Assembly (NCBI GenBank): GCA_944387555.1
Contig: CALXFH010000014.1
Span: forward strand, 1-35,581
Reading direction: 5' to 3'
Source of the DNA: an uncultured Clostridia bacterium
Lineage (GTDB): Bacteria > Bacillota > Clostridia > TANB77 > CAG-508
Length of the DNA: 35,581 bases
The notes beneath the pieces were generated by a model. That model did not search any database. It saw only the letters and a list, made by a program, of their open reading frames with translations, and had not been told where the DNA came from. Shown one piece after another: positions 15,602 through 23,657 of this stretch (position 1 is its first letter; every line of letters starts with the position of its first letter). The position numbers and the translations under genes are program-made.

Positions 15602-16195
15602 ATGTTTCGTTATAGTTCTATATATATTAATTTACTTAGCTTTTTTATATCTATAGTTATTTTTATTGTTTCACAATTATTTTTTTCAAATTATGATACT
15701 TTTACTAAGAAAAGTTCATTAAAAGCAGGGTTTGAAGTCGGAAATAGTGTTCAAGTAACAAGTACAAATGAAATAAAAGAAGAAAAAACACAAGAAGAAA
15801 AAGATACATGGTACTTAGAAATACCTAAGATAAATTTAAAAGCAAATATAAAAGAAGGAACTACTAAAGAAACAATGGAAGATTACATAGGACATTTTGA
15901 AGAAACTAAAAAAGATAATGGAAATGTGGGTTTAGCAGCACATAATAGAGGTTATAAAAATAACTATTTTGAAAGATTAAAAGAATTAAAAGAAGGAGAT
16001 AGTATATTTTATAATTATGAAGGAGAGATAAAAGAATATTTAGTTACAAAACATGTAATTATTAAAGATACAGATTGGACGTATTTAGAAGACACAGAAG
16101 AAAACACTATAACACTAATTACATGCGTAGAAAATCAGCCAGAATACAGAAGATGTATACAAGGAGAAGAAGTAAAAGAAAGTGAGGAAGAATAA
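15602..16195 (+). CDS. Sortase
   Basis: Membrane-bound transpeptidase that cuts LPxTG-type signals and links surface proteins to the cell wall or to each other. 197 residues: an N-terminal membrane anchor (about 7-29), a linker and the sortase barrel from residue ~70 (WYLEIPKINLKANIKEG). The catalytic His114 (GLAAHNRG), Cys175 (TLITCVENQPEYRRC) and Arg183/184 are all present. The TLITC and YRR motifs and short N-terminus suggest a class D-like enzyme, but class is not certain. GGAGG precedes the ATG. The next gene, an adhesin with LPVTG, begins two bases after the stop and is the evident substrate. Confidence 0.92.
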   Translation: MFRYSSIYINLLSFFISIVIFIVSQLFFSNYDTFTKKSSLKAGFEVGNSVQVTSTNEIKEEKTQEEKDTWYLEIPKINLKANIKEGTTKETMEDYIGHFEETKKDNGNVGLAAHNRGYKNNYFERLKELKEGDSIFYNYEGEIKEYLVTKHVIIKDTDWTYLEDTEENTITLITCVENQPEYRRCIQGEEVKESEEE

Positions 16196-16196
16196 T

Positions 16197-17507
16197 TTGG
16201 AAAAAAATAATATAATTAAATTTAAGAGAAAAGGAAATATAAAAAATAAAATAAAGAAAATATTTATAATTATATCATCATTAGTTATGAGCTTTTTAGG
16301 ATTTTCAGGTATTGTTTATGCTAAAAATATTAATTCAGCACACATTTATATGGTAGGAGATTGCGGTGCGTTACTTACTTATAAGGGAGTACCTGTAAAA
16401 GTAAGTTACGTAGAATACACAGAAGGAGGAGTACATTATCCAGCATATTGTTTAGACAAAACAAAACCAGGTGCTGAGTCAGGTGAATATACAGTTTCAG
16501 TAAGCTCAGCTGTAAATGATGTTGGTTTATGGAGAAGAATCATTAATGGTTATCCATATAAAACAATAGAAAAATTAGGAGTAGCAAACAAAGAAGAGGC
16601 TTTTACTGCAACAAAACAAGCAGTTTATTGCTATATACATGGAAATAATCCAGATGATTATGGTGCAATAGGAGAAGCAGGACAAAGAACTCTTAATGCT
16701 ATGAAAAAAATAATTAGTGATGCAAATAGTTCTACAGAAACAAAAATATCTAGTACCGTAACAATAAATAAAAATGATACAGAATGGAAACAAGATGAAT
16801 TAGATAAAAACTATGTATCAAAAACATATAGCGTAACAGCTGGTGCAGAAATTTCTAACTATAAAATAACTATAACAAAAGAGAATGCTACTAATTTAGG
16901 TGGAATAAAATTAACAGATGAAAACAATCAAGAAAAATCAGAATTTATACCAAATGAAAAATTTAAAATATTAATTCCTATCAAAAATTTAACAGAAGAC
17001 GGAAAAATTAATATAACTGTGGAAGCAGAAATTAAAACAAAACCAGTGTTATATGGAACAGCACCAGATAGTGGACATCAAGATTATGCTTTAACTGCAG
17101 CAACTTATGAAGATGGAACAGGAAATGCAAGCGATACATATTTAAAAAATGAAACTAAAATTACAGTTGTAAAAAAAGACCAAGAAAGTGGAGATGTTTT
17201 ACAAGGAGTAGAATTTGAATTACTAGATGAAAATAAAAATGTAGTATATTCAAACTTAAAAACTAATGAAGAAGGTAAGCTTGAAATACCAAATTTAGTT
17301 CCAGGAACTTATTATCTAAAAGAAACAAAAACAATTGATGGTTATGAACTTTATGACCAATTAATTAAAGTTGATGTAAGTTTAAATCAAGAAGTTACTG
17401 TTACTGTAAATAATAGAAAAGAAGATGTGCCTGAAATAGAAAAAGCAGAAACAAATAAAGAAGTAAAAAGCTTAGAAGTTAAAAAATTACCTGTTACTGG
17501 TATGTAG
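16197..17507 (+). CDS. Thioester-domain/Cna-B surface adhesin ending in LPVTG
   Basis: Secreted adhesin. I start it at TTG 16197, since GTGAGG lies about nine bases upstream; a GTG at 16182 inside the sortase gene has a poor site. After a signal peptide (KKIFIIISSLVMSFLGFSG, cleavage near VYA) comes a thioester-type domain: Cys in AYCLDK (C85) and Gln in ATKQAVYC (Q141) are placed as in TED adhesins, which bind host surfaces covalently. A middle beta-rich domain follows, then a SpaA/Cna-B domain (about 320-415) with Lys in VVKKD, Glu in YYLKET and Asn in VTVNN for an isopeptide bond. The protein ends KKLPVTGM: the sortase motif is there but the hydrophobic segment and basic tail are missing. 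Confidence 0.85.
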   Translation: MEKNNIIKFKRKGNIKNKIKKIFIIISSLVMSFLGFSGIVYAKNINSAHIYMVGDCGALLTYKGVPVKVSYVEYTEGGVHYPAYCLDKTKPGAESGEYTVSVSSAVNDVGLWRRIINGYPYKTIEKLGVANKEEAFTATKQAVYCYIHGNNPDDYGAIGEAGQRTLNAMKKIISDANSSTETKISSTVTINKNDTEWKQDELDKNYVSKTYSVTAGAEISNYKITITKENATNLGGIKLTDENNQEKSEFIPNEKFKILIPIKNLTEDGKINITVEAEIKTKPVLYGTAPDSGHQDYALTAATYEDGTGNASDTYLKNETKITVVKKDQESGDVLQGVEFELLDENKNVVYSNLKTNEEGKLEIPNLVPGTYYLKETKTIDGYELYDQLIKVDVSLNQEVTVTVNNRKEDVPEIEKAETNKEVKSLEVKKLPVTGM

Positions 17508-17512
17508 AAAAC

Positions 17513-17553
17513 GAAGTCAAATAGTAATTATTATATAGTTACTATTTGACGTT
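17513..17553 (+). terminator. Terminator of the sortase-adhesin operon
   Basis: GTCAAATAGTAA pairs perfectly with TTACTATTTGAC around an 11-base A/T loop. The run of Ts after it is short (GTTATTT). It starts only a few bases after the adhesin stop, so the missing sorting-signal tail is not simply in another frame downstream. Confidence 0.7.
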
Positions 17554-17658
17554 ATTTAAAGAAAGAAAAATTAAAACAAGTTAATTTTTATCATTTCTTA
17601 AATGTTAGGGAAAGGCTCTAAAATTACTAATAGAGAATTTGAGAAAGGAAAGATGTCT

Positions 17659-18528
17659 ATGACAGAAAAAGAAGAAACAATATTACCTAAGAAAAAACTT
17701 CTATCTCCTAAAATAGATGCAGTTTTTCAAGTTCTATTTGGAGAAGTAGGAAGTGAAGAAATTACAAAAGAATTTTTAAAAGCTATTTTAAATGAGAATA
17801 TTACAAGTGTAGATTTAAGTAAAAACCCTATACTTAGAAGATTAACTCCTTCTGACAAAATGGGAGTTTTAGATGTTATTGCTAAAATTGATAATAAAAT
17901 TACTTGTAATATTGAAATGCAAATGGTTGATACTGGAAATATAACTGAAAGGCTCTTATACTATTGGTCAAGAACATATTCGAGAAATATTCATAAAAGC
18001 GAAGATTATAATTCTTTAGAAAGAACTATTGTTATTTTAATTGCAAACTTTGAAATAAAGGGACTAGAAAAACTAAAATATTTCTCTAATTGGAAAATAA
18101 TAGAAACTGAAAGCAGAGAAATTATATTGACAAACCTTTTAGAACTAGATATAATTGAGTTGCCAAAGATTTATAAAAACAATAAACTAAATAAAAACTT
18201 AAAGCTACTTGACTGGTTACATTTTTTAGAAAATCCTGAATCAGATGAGGTGGTAAAAATTATGAAAGAAAATAAAGGTGTAGAAAAAGCTAAAGAAAAA
18301 TTAGAAGAAATTAGTAATGATGAAGTTATGCAAAAAATTGCTGATTGGAAAGAATCTTATTACAGAGAGCAAGCTTCAATCAGAACTACCGGTAAAAAGG
18401 AAGGTCTAGAAGAAGGCAAAAAAGAAGAAAAATTACAAATTGCTAAAAACTTAAAAAAAGAAAATATAGACATAAACCTTATATCTAAGGTAACAGAATT
18501 ATCTGTAGAGGAAATTCAAAAATTATGA
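17659..18528 (+). CDS. Rpn-family PD-(D/E)XK nuclease / putative transposase
   Basis: Belongs to the Rpn (recombination-promoting nuclease, YhgA-like) family. Motifs: LLSPKIDAVFQVLFGE at the start, then MGVLDVIAKIDNKITCNIEMQM, which gives the D...ExQ variant of the nuclease core, and RLLYYWSRTYSRNI. It ends with the usual K/E-rich coil (KKEGLEEGKKEEKLQIAKNLKKENIDINLISKVTELS, read across residues ~245-285) and SVEEIQKL. I choose ATG 17659 because AGGA lies nine bases upstream. ATGs at 17602 and 17653 are in frame but badly spaced. A stand-alone gene; members of this family are commonly present in many copies and degrade DNA or help RecA-independent recombination. Confidence 0.85.
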   Translation: MTEKEETILPKKKLLSPKIDAVFQVLFGEVGSEEITKEFLKAILNENITSVDLSKNPILRRLTPSDKMGVLDVIAKIDNKITCNIEMQMVDTGNITERLLYYWSRTYSRNIHKSEDYNSLERTIVILIANFEIKGLEKLKYFSNWKIIETESREIILTNLLELDIIELPKIYKNNKLNKNLKLLDWLHFLENPESDEVVKIMKENKGVEKAKEKLEEISNDEVMQKIADWKESYYREQASIRTTGKKEGLEEGKKEEKLQIAKNLKKENIDINLISKVTELSVEEIQKL

Positions 18529-18728
18529 AAAATAAAAACCAAGTGTTTAATAAATTCATTATAGAAATAATCTTATTTTAGAGAACAAGTCTCAGTTAGG
18601 CTAATAAGCAAAAAACGGATTAGAAGAAAGTCTAAAAGAAGAATAAAAAAAAATATATTAAGTATTTAAAATTAGATGAATTATGGCGTAATAAAAATAT
18701 TGTTGAAATGTTTTTGTTATGCTATTTT
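18529..18728 (+). other. Non-coding stretch with a possible Rpn-gene tail remnant and terminator
   Basis: No complete gene. Around 18614-18645 the DNA reads GLEESLKEE in one frame, like the K/E coil near the C-terminus of Rpn proteins, and then breaks off. This may be a fragment of a second Rpn copy. A long, G-T-rich hairpin at 18686-18722 (GCGTAATAAAAA with TTTTTGTTATGC) followed by TATTTTTT is a plausible terminator for the Rpn gene. Confidence 0.4.
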
Positions 18729-18801
18729 TTACACTAATAAAAGTTCTTTGAAAATTACTTTTGAGAAATTTAGAAAATTTTTAATAAGAGTTATTTTTAA
18801 G

Positions 18802-18830
18802 TTGAATTTATATTTGGTTTTTGATACAAT
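18802..18830 (+). promoter_or_regulatory. Promoter of the CNNM transporter/WG-repeat unit
   Basis: TTGAAT at 18802-18807, a 17-bp spacer and TACAAT at 18825-18830, about 44 bp before the start codon. Confidence 0.65.
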
Positions 18831-18873
18831 ATAAATGTAAAATTTTAAATAAAAAAGGAGAGTCGATTTTTTA

Positions 18874-20202
18874 ATGTTAGCACAACTCGTTGTTTTAGTA
18901 ATACTAATTTTTATTAATGCATTTTTTGCAGCAAGTGAGATTGCTTTCATCTCATTAAATGATGCAAAAATAGAAAAACAAGCGAAAGAAGGAAACAAAA
19001 AAGCAAAACAAATAGAAGGGATGTTAAAATCACCAAGTAAGTTCTTGGCAACAATACAAATAGGAATAACTTTAGCAGGATTTTTATCAAGTGCATTTGC
19101 ATCAGATGCATTTGCAGCAAAATTATCACCAGTACTTTATAACTTAATGCCATTTTTTAGTTTAACTGTATGGAATAATATATCAATTGTATTAATCACA
19201 ATTATATTATCTTTCTTTACATTAGTATTTGGCGAATTAGTTCCAAAAAGACTTGCTATGAAATATTATGAGAAAATCTCATTTGGAAGTATTGGGATAA
19301 TTCGTGCAATATTTATTTTGACATCACCATTTGTTAAATTATTAACTTTTGTTACAAATGGTATTTCAAAACTATTTGGAGTATCAGAAACAGATGAAGA
19401 GCAGGTAACAGAAGAAGAAATTAAAATGATGGTTGACCAAGGTGAAGAAAGCGGAAATATTAAAGAAGAAGAAAAAGAATTAATAAATAATGTCTTTGAA
19501 TTTAATGATATAACAGTTTCTGAAATTATGAGACATAGAAAAGATATATTTGCAGTAGATATAAATATAAGTACAGATGAATTAATGGATGAGTTAGAAA
19601 AAGAAGAATTCCGTTATAGTAGAATACCTGTATATGATGAGACAATAGATGAAATAAAAGGTATCTTATATGTTAAAGATGTATTAAAAAATATAAGAAA
19701 AAAATCTTTTAGAGTTAAAAATGTAGTTAAAGAAGCATATTTTGTATCACAAAATAGATTAATAAATGAAGTGTTTAAAGAACTTCAAAAAAATAAAACA
19801 CAAATTGCAATTATAGTAGATGAATACGGTGGAACAGCTGGTTTAATTACAATGGAAGATATATTGGAAGAATTAGTTGGAGATATTTATGATGAGTATG
19901 ATAAAGTAGAAAAAGAGTATGAAAAAATAGATGATAATACATATTTATTGTCAGGAAGTCTTCCAATTTATGATGTTAATAAACTTTTAGATGCAAAAAT
20001 TCCAGAAGGAGATTATGATACTTTATCTGGATATTTACAAGAAGAATTAGGTAGAATTCCAAAAGATGAAGAAAATCCTATAATTGAAACAGAAAGCGTA
20101 ACATATAAAATTGAAGAATATGAAGATAAAAGAATAATAAAAGTAAAAGCTTGTAAAAATAATATTGAAGATGATGAAACACAAGAAGAAATAGATGAAT
20201 AA
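18874..20202 (+). CDS. CNNM/CorC-family membrane transporter (hemolysin C-like)
   Basis: 442 residues in the usual order: DUF21/CNNM transmembrane domain (about 1-190, NAFFAASEIAFISLNDAKIE and FGELVPKRLAMKYYE), two CBS domains (about 205-325, VSEIMRHRKDIFAVD and VDEYGGTAGLITMEDILEELVGDI) and a C-terminal CorC_HlyC domain (345-425). Related proteins export or regulate magnesium or other divalent ions, with CBS domains sensing nucleotides. The older hemolysin name is misleading. The AGGAG site is 13 bases before the ATG, rather far. The WG-repeat gene follows after 14 bp. Confidence 0.92.
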   Translation: MLAQLVVLVILIFINAFFAASEIAFISLNDAKIEKQAKEGNKKAKQIEGMLKSPSKFLATIQIGITLAGFLSSAFASDAFAAKLSPVLYNLMPFFSLTVWNNISIVLITIILSFFTLVFGELVPKRLAMKYYEKISFGSIGIIRAIFILTSPFVKLLTFVTNGISKLFGVSETDEEQVTEEEIKMMVDQGEESGNIKEEEKELINNVFEFNDITVSEIMRHRKDIFAVDINISTDELMDELEKEEFRYSRIPVYDETIDEIKGILYVKDVLKNIRKKSFRVKNVVKEAYFVSQNRLINEVFKELQKNKTQIAIIVDEYGGTAGLITMEDILEELVGDIYDEYDKVEKEYEKIDDNTYLLSGSLPIYDVNKLLDAKIPEGDYDTLSGYLQEELGRIPKDEENPIIETESVTYKIEEYEDKRIIKVKACKNNIEDDETQEEIDE

Positions 20203-20216
20203 AGGAAGGATTTTAT

Positions 20217-22025
20217 ATGAAGAGAAATTTTATAATTCGTAATATAATAATTGCAGTATTAATAATAGCAATTATTGTTGGACTTACAGTATATTTTGTA
20301 TATAAGAATGGTAGAGAATATGAGGTAGAGAAAGTAAGTACTTATAATTACTTTGTTTTAAAAAAGGATAATTTATCAGGTGTAATAGATAGAAGCGGAA
20401 ATACAATAATTGACGCCACATATGATGATGTAGTAATACCAAACCCTGAAAAAGCTTTATTTGTATGCTATGAAGGAGATAATACAAAAGTTCTAAATGA
20501 AGCAAAAGAAGAAATATTAACAGATTACCAAAATGTAGAGCCAATAAGATTACAAAATATCTCAAGTGACTTAATGTATGAAAAAAGCGTTTTAAAATAT
20601 GAGCAAGATGGAAAGTTTGGTCTTATTGATTTTGAAGGTAAAAAAATAGCAAATGCAGAATATGAAGAAATTTCTGGTTTACCTTATAAAGAAGGAGAAC
20701 TTTTAGTAAAAAAAGACGGAAAGTTTGGTGTAATTAATATTAAAGGTAATAAACTAGTAGATATTAAATATGACCAAATTACAGTTGATGGATATTATAC
20801 ACCTGAAAATAATTATAAATTTGCAGGATATATTATTTCTAATACTACAGATGAAGGTTATAGATATGGATATATAAATTATGACGGAAAACTATTATTA
20901 GAGCCAGAATATAACCAATTATCTAGAGTAATAGGAATTAGTGATGATGAAAATGCTTATATAATATGTGCTAAAAATGGTCAATATGGAGTTATGAAAA
21001 ATGGCGAAGAATTAATTCCTAATGAATACCAATCTATTGAATATGATGAAAGTAATAAATTATTTACAATTGAAAAAAGTAAAAAGTTTGGAATTGCAAA
21101 TTTAGATGGAAATGTAATTGTACCAGCAGAATATAGCCAAATAGATATTACAGGTATTTATTTATATGCACAAAATAACCAAGGAATTACAGTATATAAT
21201 ACTTCAGGAACACAAGCAAATATTGATACTAATGTTGCTATATTAAATACTTCTAATGAAAAGTATAAAATAAGAATTGATAATAGCAACGGAACAAAAT
21301 ATGGAGTAATAAACAAAGAAGGCGAGCAAGTAATTGAAGAAAAATATAATTATATAGAATACTTATTTGATAATTACTTTATTGCAAGTAATGACCAAGC
21401 AAAACTTGGTGTAATTGATGACCATGATAATGTCAAGATAGAATTAAATAATGATGCACTTCAAAAAATTGAAGGAACAAATGTTATACAAGCAAGTACA
21501 ACAGCTGATAGTATGACAAAATTATATTCAAAAGATATGACAGAGCTTTGTGCAATGACAAATGCAAATGTGGAAGTTAAAGATAATTATATTAAAATAT
21601 CTAATGATACGGAAACTAGATATTTTGATAAAGATGGTAAGGAATTAAAAAATACAGAAGTATATCCAAACAATACTCTATTTGCTAAAAAAGAAGGAGA
21701 CAAATGGGGATTTGCAGATAAAAATGGAAATACAGTTGTAGAAGCTAAGTATGATAAGGTTACAGAGTTTAATGAATATGGTTTTGCAGGTGTAAGATTA
21801 GATGGTAAATGGGGAGTTGTAAATTCAAAAGGTGAAGAAGTTTTAGCTCCAACTTATACTTTAAATGAAGATACAGAGCCATATTTTATAGGAACATATT
21901 ACAGAGTACAATATGGTTTTGGAGAAGTTTATTATACTGATGCAAATAATGCACAAAACCAAGAAACGACAGAAACAATAGAACCAACTACAGATGAAAT
22001 AGTAGATACAACAGTAAGTGAATAA
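20217..22025 (+). CDS. WG-repeat protein with N-terminal membrane anchor
   Basis: 602 residues. A membrane helix (about 7-30) is followed by about a dozen WG-type repeats of roughly 40-60 residues, for example KYEQDGKFGLIDFEGKKI, LVKKDGKFGVINIKGNK, YGVINKEGEQVI, KWGFADKNGNTVVEAKYD and KWGVVNSKGEEVLAPTY. The tail is rich in T and E. The repeats probably form an extracytoplasmic beta structure; the function of WG proteins is largely unknown. AGGAAGG precedes the ATG, and it is co-transcribed with the transporter upstream. Confidence 0.9.
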   Translation: MKRNFIIRNIIIAVLIIAIIVGLTVYFVYKNGREYEVEKVSTYNYFVLKKDNLSGVIDRSGNTIIDATYDDVVIPNPEKALFVCYEGDNTKVLNEAKEEILTDYQNVEPIRLQNISSDLMYEKSVLKYEQDGKFGLIDFEGKKIANAEYEEISGLPYKEGELLVKKDGKFGVINIKGNKLVDIKYDQITVDGYYTPENNYKFAGYIISNTTDEGYRYGYINYDGKLLLEPEYNQLSRVIGISDDENAYIICAKNGQYGVMKNGEELIPNEYQSIEYDESNKLFTIEKSKKFGIANLDGNVIVPAEYSQIDITGIYLYAQNNQGITVYNTSGTQANIDTNVAILNTSNEKYKIRIDNSNGTKYGVINKEGEQVIEEKYNYIEYLFDNYFIASNDQAKLGVIDDHDNVKIELNNDALQKIEGTNVIQASTTADSMTKLYSKDMTELCAMTNANVEVKDNYIKISNDTETRYFDKDGKELKNTEVYPNNTLFAKKEGDKWGFADKNGNTVVEAKYDKVTEFNEYGFAGVRLDGKWGVVNSKGEEVLAPTYTLNEDTEPYFIGTYYRVQYGFGEVYYTDANNAQNQETTETIEPTTDEIVDTTVSE

Positions 22026-22054
22026 AAAAAAGGGGAATTATAAAGAAATTTGTT

Positions 22055-22091
22055 AAATAGGGAATAACAAAAGGTTATTTCCTATTTTTTT
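22055..22091 (+). terminator. Terminator after the WG-repeat gene
   Basis: AAATAGGGAATAAC at 22055-22068 pairs with GTTATTTCCTATTT at 22074-22087 (one G-T pair), followed by TTTT. Confidence 0.8.
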
Positions 22092-22113
22092 ATTTAAAAA
22101 TAAAATAATAAAT

Positions 22114-22142
22114 TTGACATTTGATACCTTTTAAGGTATAAT
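22114..22142 (+). promoter_or_regulatory. Toxin-antitoxin promoter with embedded palindromic operator
   Basis: TTGACA at 22114-22119, a 17-bp spacer and TATAAT at 22137-22142: a full consensus promoter. A perfect 16-bp palindrome (ATACCTT-TT-AAGGTAT, 22124-22139) fills the spacer and enters the -10, as expected for autorepression by the HigA-like antitoxin. AAGGAGG follows at 22144-22150. Confidence 0.85.
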
Positions 22143-22157
22143 TAAGGAGGAATATTA

Positions 22158-22526
22158 ATGTATGAAATAAAATTTTATGAAGACAAAAATGGAAGAAGTG
22201 AAGTATATGAATATATAAAGAAATTAAGTAATAATAAAAGTAAAGATAATAGAATAAAATTTAAAAAGATAAATGCATATATAGAAATGTTATCTAAAGA
22301 TGGTCTAAGTTTATCAGAACCGTATATAAAGAAAATAGATAAAGAAATTTGGGAATTACGACCATTAAGGGATAGAATACTTTTTGCAAGTTTGTATAAT
22401 AATAAATTTATATTATTAAGTATTTTTATGAAAAAAACGCAAAAAACACCTAAAAAGGAAATTAGAAAAGCGAGGAAGCTTTTAGAAGATTATAAAAAGG
22501 AAGTGAGTAAAAATGAGAAAATTTAG
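22158..22526 (+). CDS. RelE/HigB-type toxin (Gp49-like)
   Basis: A 122-residue mRNA-interferase-type toxin: MYEIKFYEDKNGRSEVYEYIKKL at the N-terminus, IKKIDKEIWELRPLRDRILFASLYNNKFILLSIFMKKTQKTPKKEI in the core. This pattern (WELRP...R...F.KK..KTP..EI) is characteristic of the phage-derived Gp49/HigB branch of RelE/ParE toxins, which cleave mRNA on ribosomes. Basic residues R and K in the KKTQKTP stretch are the likely active-site contributors. The gene order is toxin first, overlapping the antitoxin gene by 14 bp, as in higBA. Confidence 0.9.
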   Translation: MYEIKFYEDKNGRSEVYEYIKKLSNNKSKDNRIKFKKINAYIEMLSKDGLSLSEPYIKKIDKEIWELRPLRDRILFASLYNNKFILLSIFMKKTQKTPKKEIRKARKLLEDYKKEVSKNEKI

Positions 22527-22791
22527 AACTTGGGAAGAGGTAAAAAAGGAATTAAATTATACACCAGAAGAAGAGGCTGAAATTAAACTAGAAATGGAAT
22601 TAATAGAAGCAACAATACAAGCAAGAAAAAATGCTAATTTAACACAAAGAGAATTAAGTAAAAAAAGTGGAGTAATACAACCTTCTATTGCAAAAATAGA
22701 AAGTTTTAAAAGATCTCCACAAGTAGATACTTTAATAAAATTATTATATCCATTAGGATATACTTTAGGTATTGTTCCATTAAAGAAATAA
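22513..22791 (+). CDS. HigA-type XRE antitoxin
   Basis: 92 residues. An N-terminal helical part (FRTWEEVKKELNYTPEEEAEIKLEMELIEA) is followed by a helix-turn-helix domain (ARKNANLTQRELSKKSGVIQPSIAKIESFKRSPQVDTLIKLLYPLGYTL). It neutralises the toxin encoded just upstream and, with it, should bind the palindrome at 22124-22139. Its GTGAG-like ribosome binding site lies within the toxin gene. Confidence 0.9.
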   Translation: MRKFRTWEEVKKELNYTPEEEAEIKLEMELIEATIQARKNANLTQRELSKKSGVIQPSIAKIESFKRSPQVDTLIKLLYPLGYTLGIVPLKK

Positions 22792-22797
22792 ATGAGT

Positions 22798-22834
22798 AAA
22801 AAGTAAGGTTACTAGAAAAGTTACCTTACTTTTT
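22798..22834 (+). terminator. Terminator of the toxin-antitoxin operon
   Basis: AAAAAGTAAGGTTAC pairs with GTTACCTTACTTTTT with one mismatch. The T-rich arm provides the run of Ts. Confidence 0.75.
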
Positions 22835-22896
22835 CAATTACTAAAAAATATATAATAGTTTTAGTTGACTTTGAAAAATTATAATGCTATAATATT

Positions 22897-22934
22897 TTTA
22901 TCTTGTTAAGATATAACTTAATAAGATAAAATAT
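22897..22934. promoter_or_regulatory. Degenerate member of the TATCTTAATA operator family
   Basis: An imperfect palindrome centred near 22916: TTTTATCTT arms with TTAAG/CTTAA inside, 32 of 36 positions symmetric. It lies downstream of the second XRE gene and matches the 23262 and 23331 sites in its TTAAGAT/ATCTTAA core. Confidence 0.4.
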
Positions 22935-22945
22935 AAAAAGATAAA

Positions 22946-22981
22946 TAAACAATTATAATGTTAAAAGATACTAATTGTTTA
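22946..22981 (-). terminator. Terminator of the second XRE gene
   Basis: TAAACAATTA at 22946-22955 and TAATTGTTTA at 22972-22981 form a perfect 10-bp stem, with an A/T-rich T tract on the - strand side (ATTTATCTTTTT). Confidence 0.6.
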
Positions 22982-23234
22982 TATACATATCTACTCTAGG
23001 TGGTAATTTTTTTGCAAGTTTTGCCGTGCTTTCATCAAATAATAAAGCAGGTTTAATACCAAAAGAACTAGCTATTAAATCTACATTTTTTAAAGTTAAG
23101 TTAGCATCTCCAGTTTCTATAGTACTTAAGTAGGCTACTTTAAATTTTGTTTTATTAGCAAACTGTTCTTGTGTTAGCTTATTTTGATATCTATAATATT
23201 TAGTATTTAAACCAACAAGTTGCATAGAAGTCAT
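22971..23234 (-). CDS. XRE-family DNA-binding regulator, 87 aa
   Basis: A lambda-repressor-like helix-turn-helix protein: LNTKYYRYQNKLTQEQFANKTKFKVAYLSTIETGDANLTLKNVDLIASSFGI spans the domain, with a short LFDESTAKLAKKLPPRVDMY tail. There is no sensor domain. AGGAGGAG precedes the ATG. It is divergent, over a 423-bp gap, from the prepilin-like surface gene at 23658. The gap holds palindromes that resemble each other and one lies in the promoter of that gene, so it probably represses it. It is a different lineage from the first XRE protein. Confidence 0.88.
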   Translation of the reverse strand: MTSMQLVGLNTKYYRYQNKLTQEQFANKTKFKVAYLSTIETGDANLTLKNVDLIASSFGIKPALLFDESTAKLAKKLPPRVDMYINN

Positions 23235-23261
23235 ACAAATCTCCTCCTATCTTTATATATA

Positions 23262-23280
23262 ACTTATTAAGATAAATATT
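23262..23280. promoter_or_regulatory. Operator-like site in front of the second XRE gene
   Basis: AACTTATTAAGATAAATA, sharing TTATTAAGATA with the palindrome at 23331. It lies between the XRE ribosome binding site and its likely promoter, as expected for autoregulation. Confidence 0.45.
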
Positions 23281-23330
23281 ATCTATATAAAAATTATAAA
23301 TATAAAACTATAAAAAATTAATACCACTAA

Positions 23331-23358
23331 ATATTATTAAGATATATCTTAATAATAT
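23331..23358. repeat. Perfect 28-bp palindrome, probable operator
   Basis: The arms are ATATTATTAAGATA and TATCTTAATAATAT, with no loop and no mismatch. It lies mid-way in the 423-bp gap between the XRE gene and the surface-protein gene. The half-site TATCTTAATA also occurs at 23541-23550 in the promoter. Confidence 0.7.
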
Positions 23359-23527
23359 GCAAATAATATATAGAATAAAAAGTTTTATAAAAATATAAAT
23401 AATACAAAAGAAGAGAAGAAGAAAATATAAGAATAGCAGAGTGAAAAGTGGAGTAGATAATAATAAATATGCAATATTAAAGATATTGTGAAAATATTAC
23501 AAATTCATTACAAATGAATATATGATA

Positions 23528-23556
23528 TTTACAAATACCCTATCTTAATATATACT
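23528..23556 (+). promoter_or_regulatory. Promoter of the second surface protein, with operator half-site in the spacer
   Basis: TTTACA at 23528-23533, a 17-bp spacer and TATACT at 23551-23556. TATCTTAATA (23541-23550) fills the 3' part of the spacer and abuts the -10. About 100 bp of leader separate it from the start codon. Confidence 0.65.
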
Positions 23557-23657
23557 AAAATTGCACATAATATATAATGTATAGATAAAATGTTATTGAA
23601 ACAAAATACATATTTTACAAGATTTAGAAAATACTAAAGTAAAAGGAGAAAGAGTAA

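Larger units (their letters stand above)
23235..23657. other. Long regulatory intergenic region
   Basis: 423 bp without a gene, between divergent genes. It contains operator-like sites at 23262, 23331 and 23541, a promoter at 23528-23556, a short hairpin around 23501-23517 (ATTCAT/ATGAAT) and otherwise A/T-rich sequence. It is about four times longer than the gap in the first XRE/surface-protein module. Confidence 0.6.

Noticed and set aside
23497..23525. ATTCAT/ATGAAT hairpin as a terminator or riboswitch
   Set aside because: The arms are only six bp, no T run follows, and it is upstream of a clear promoter.
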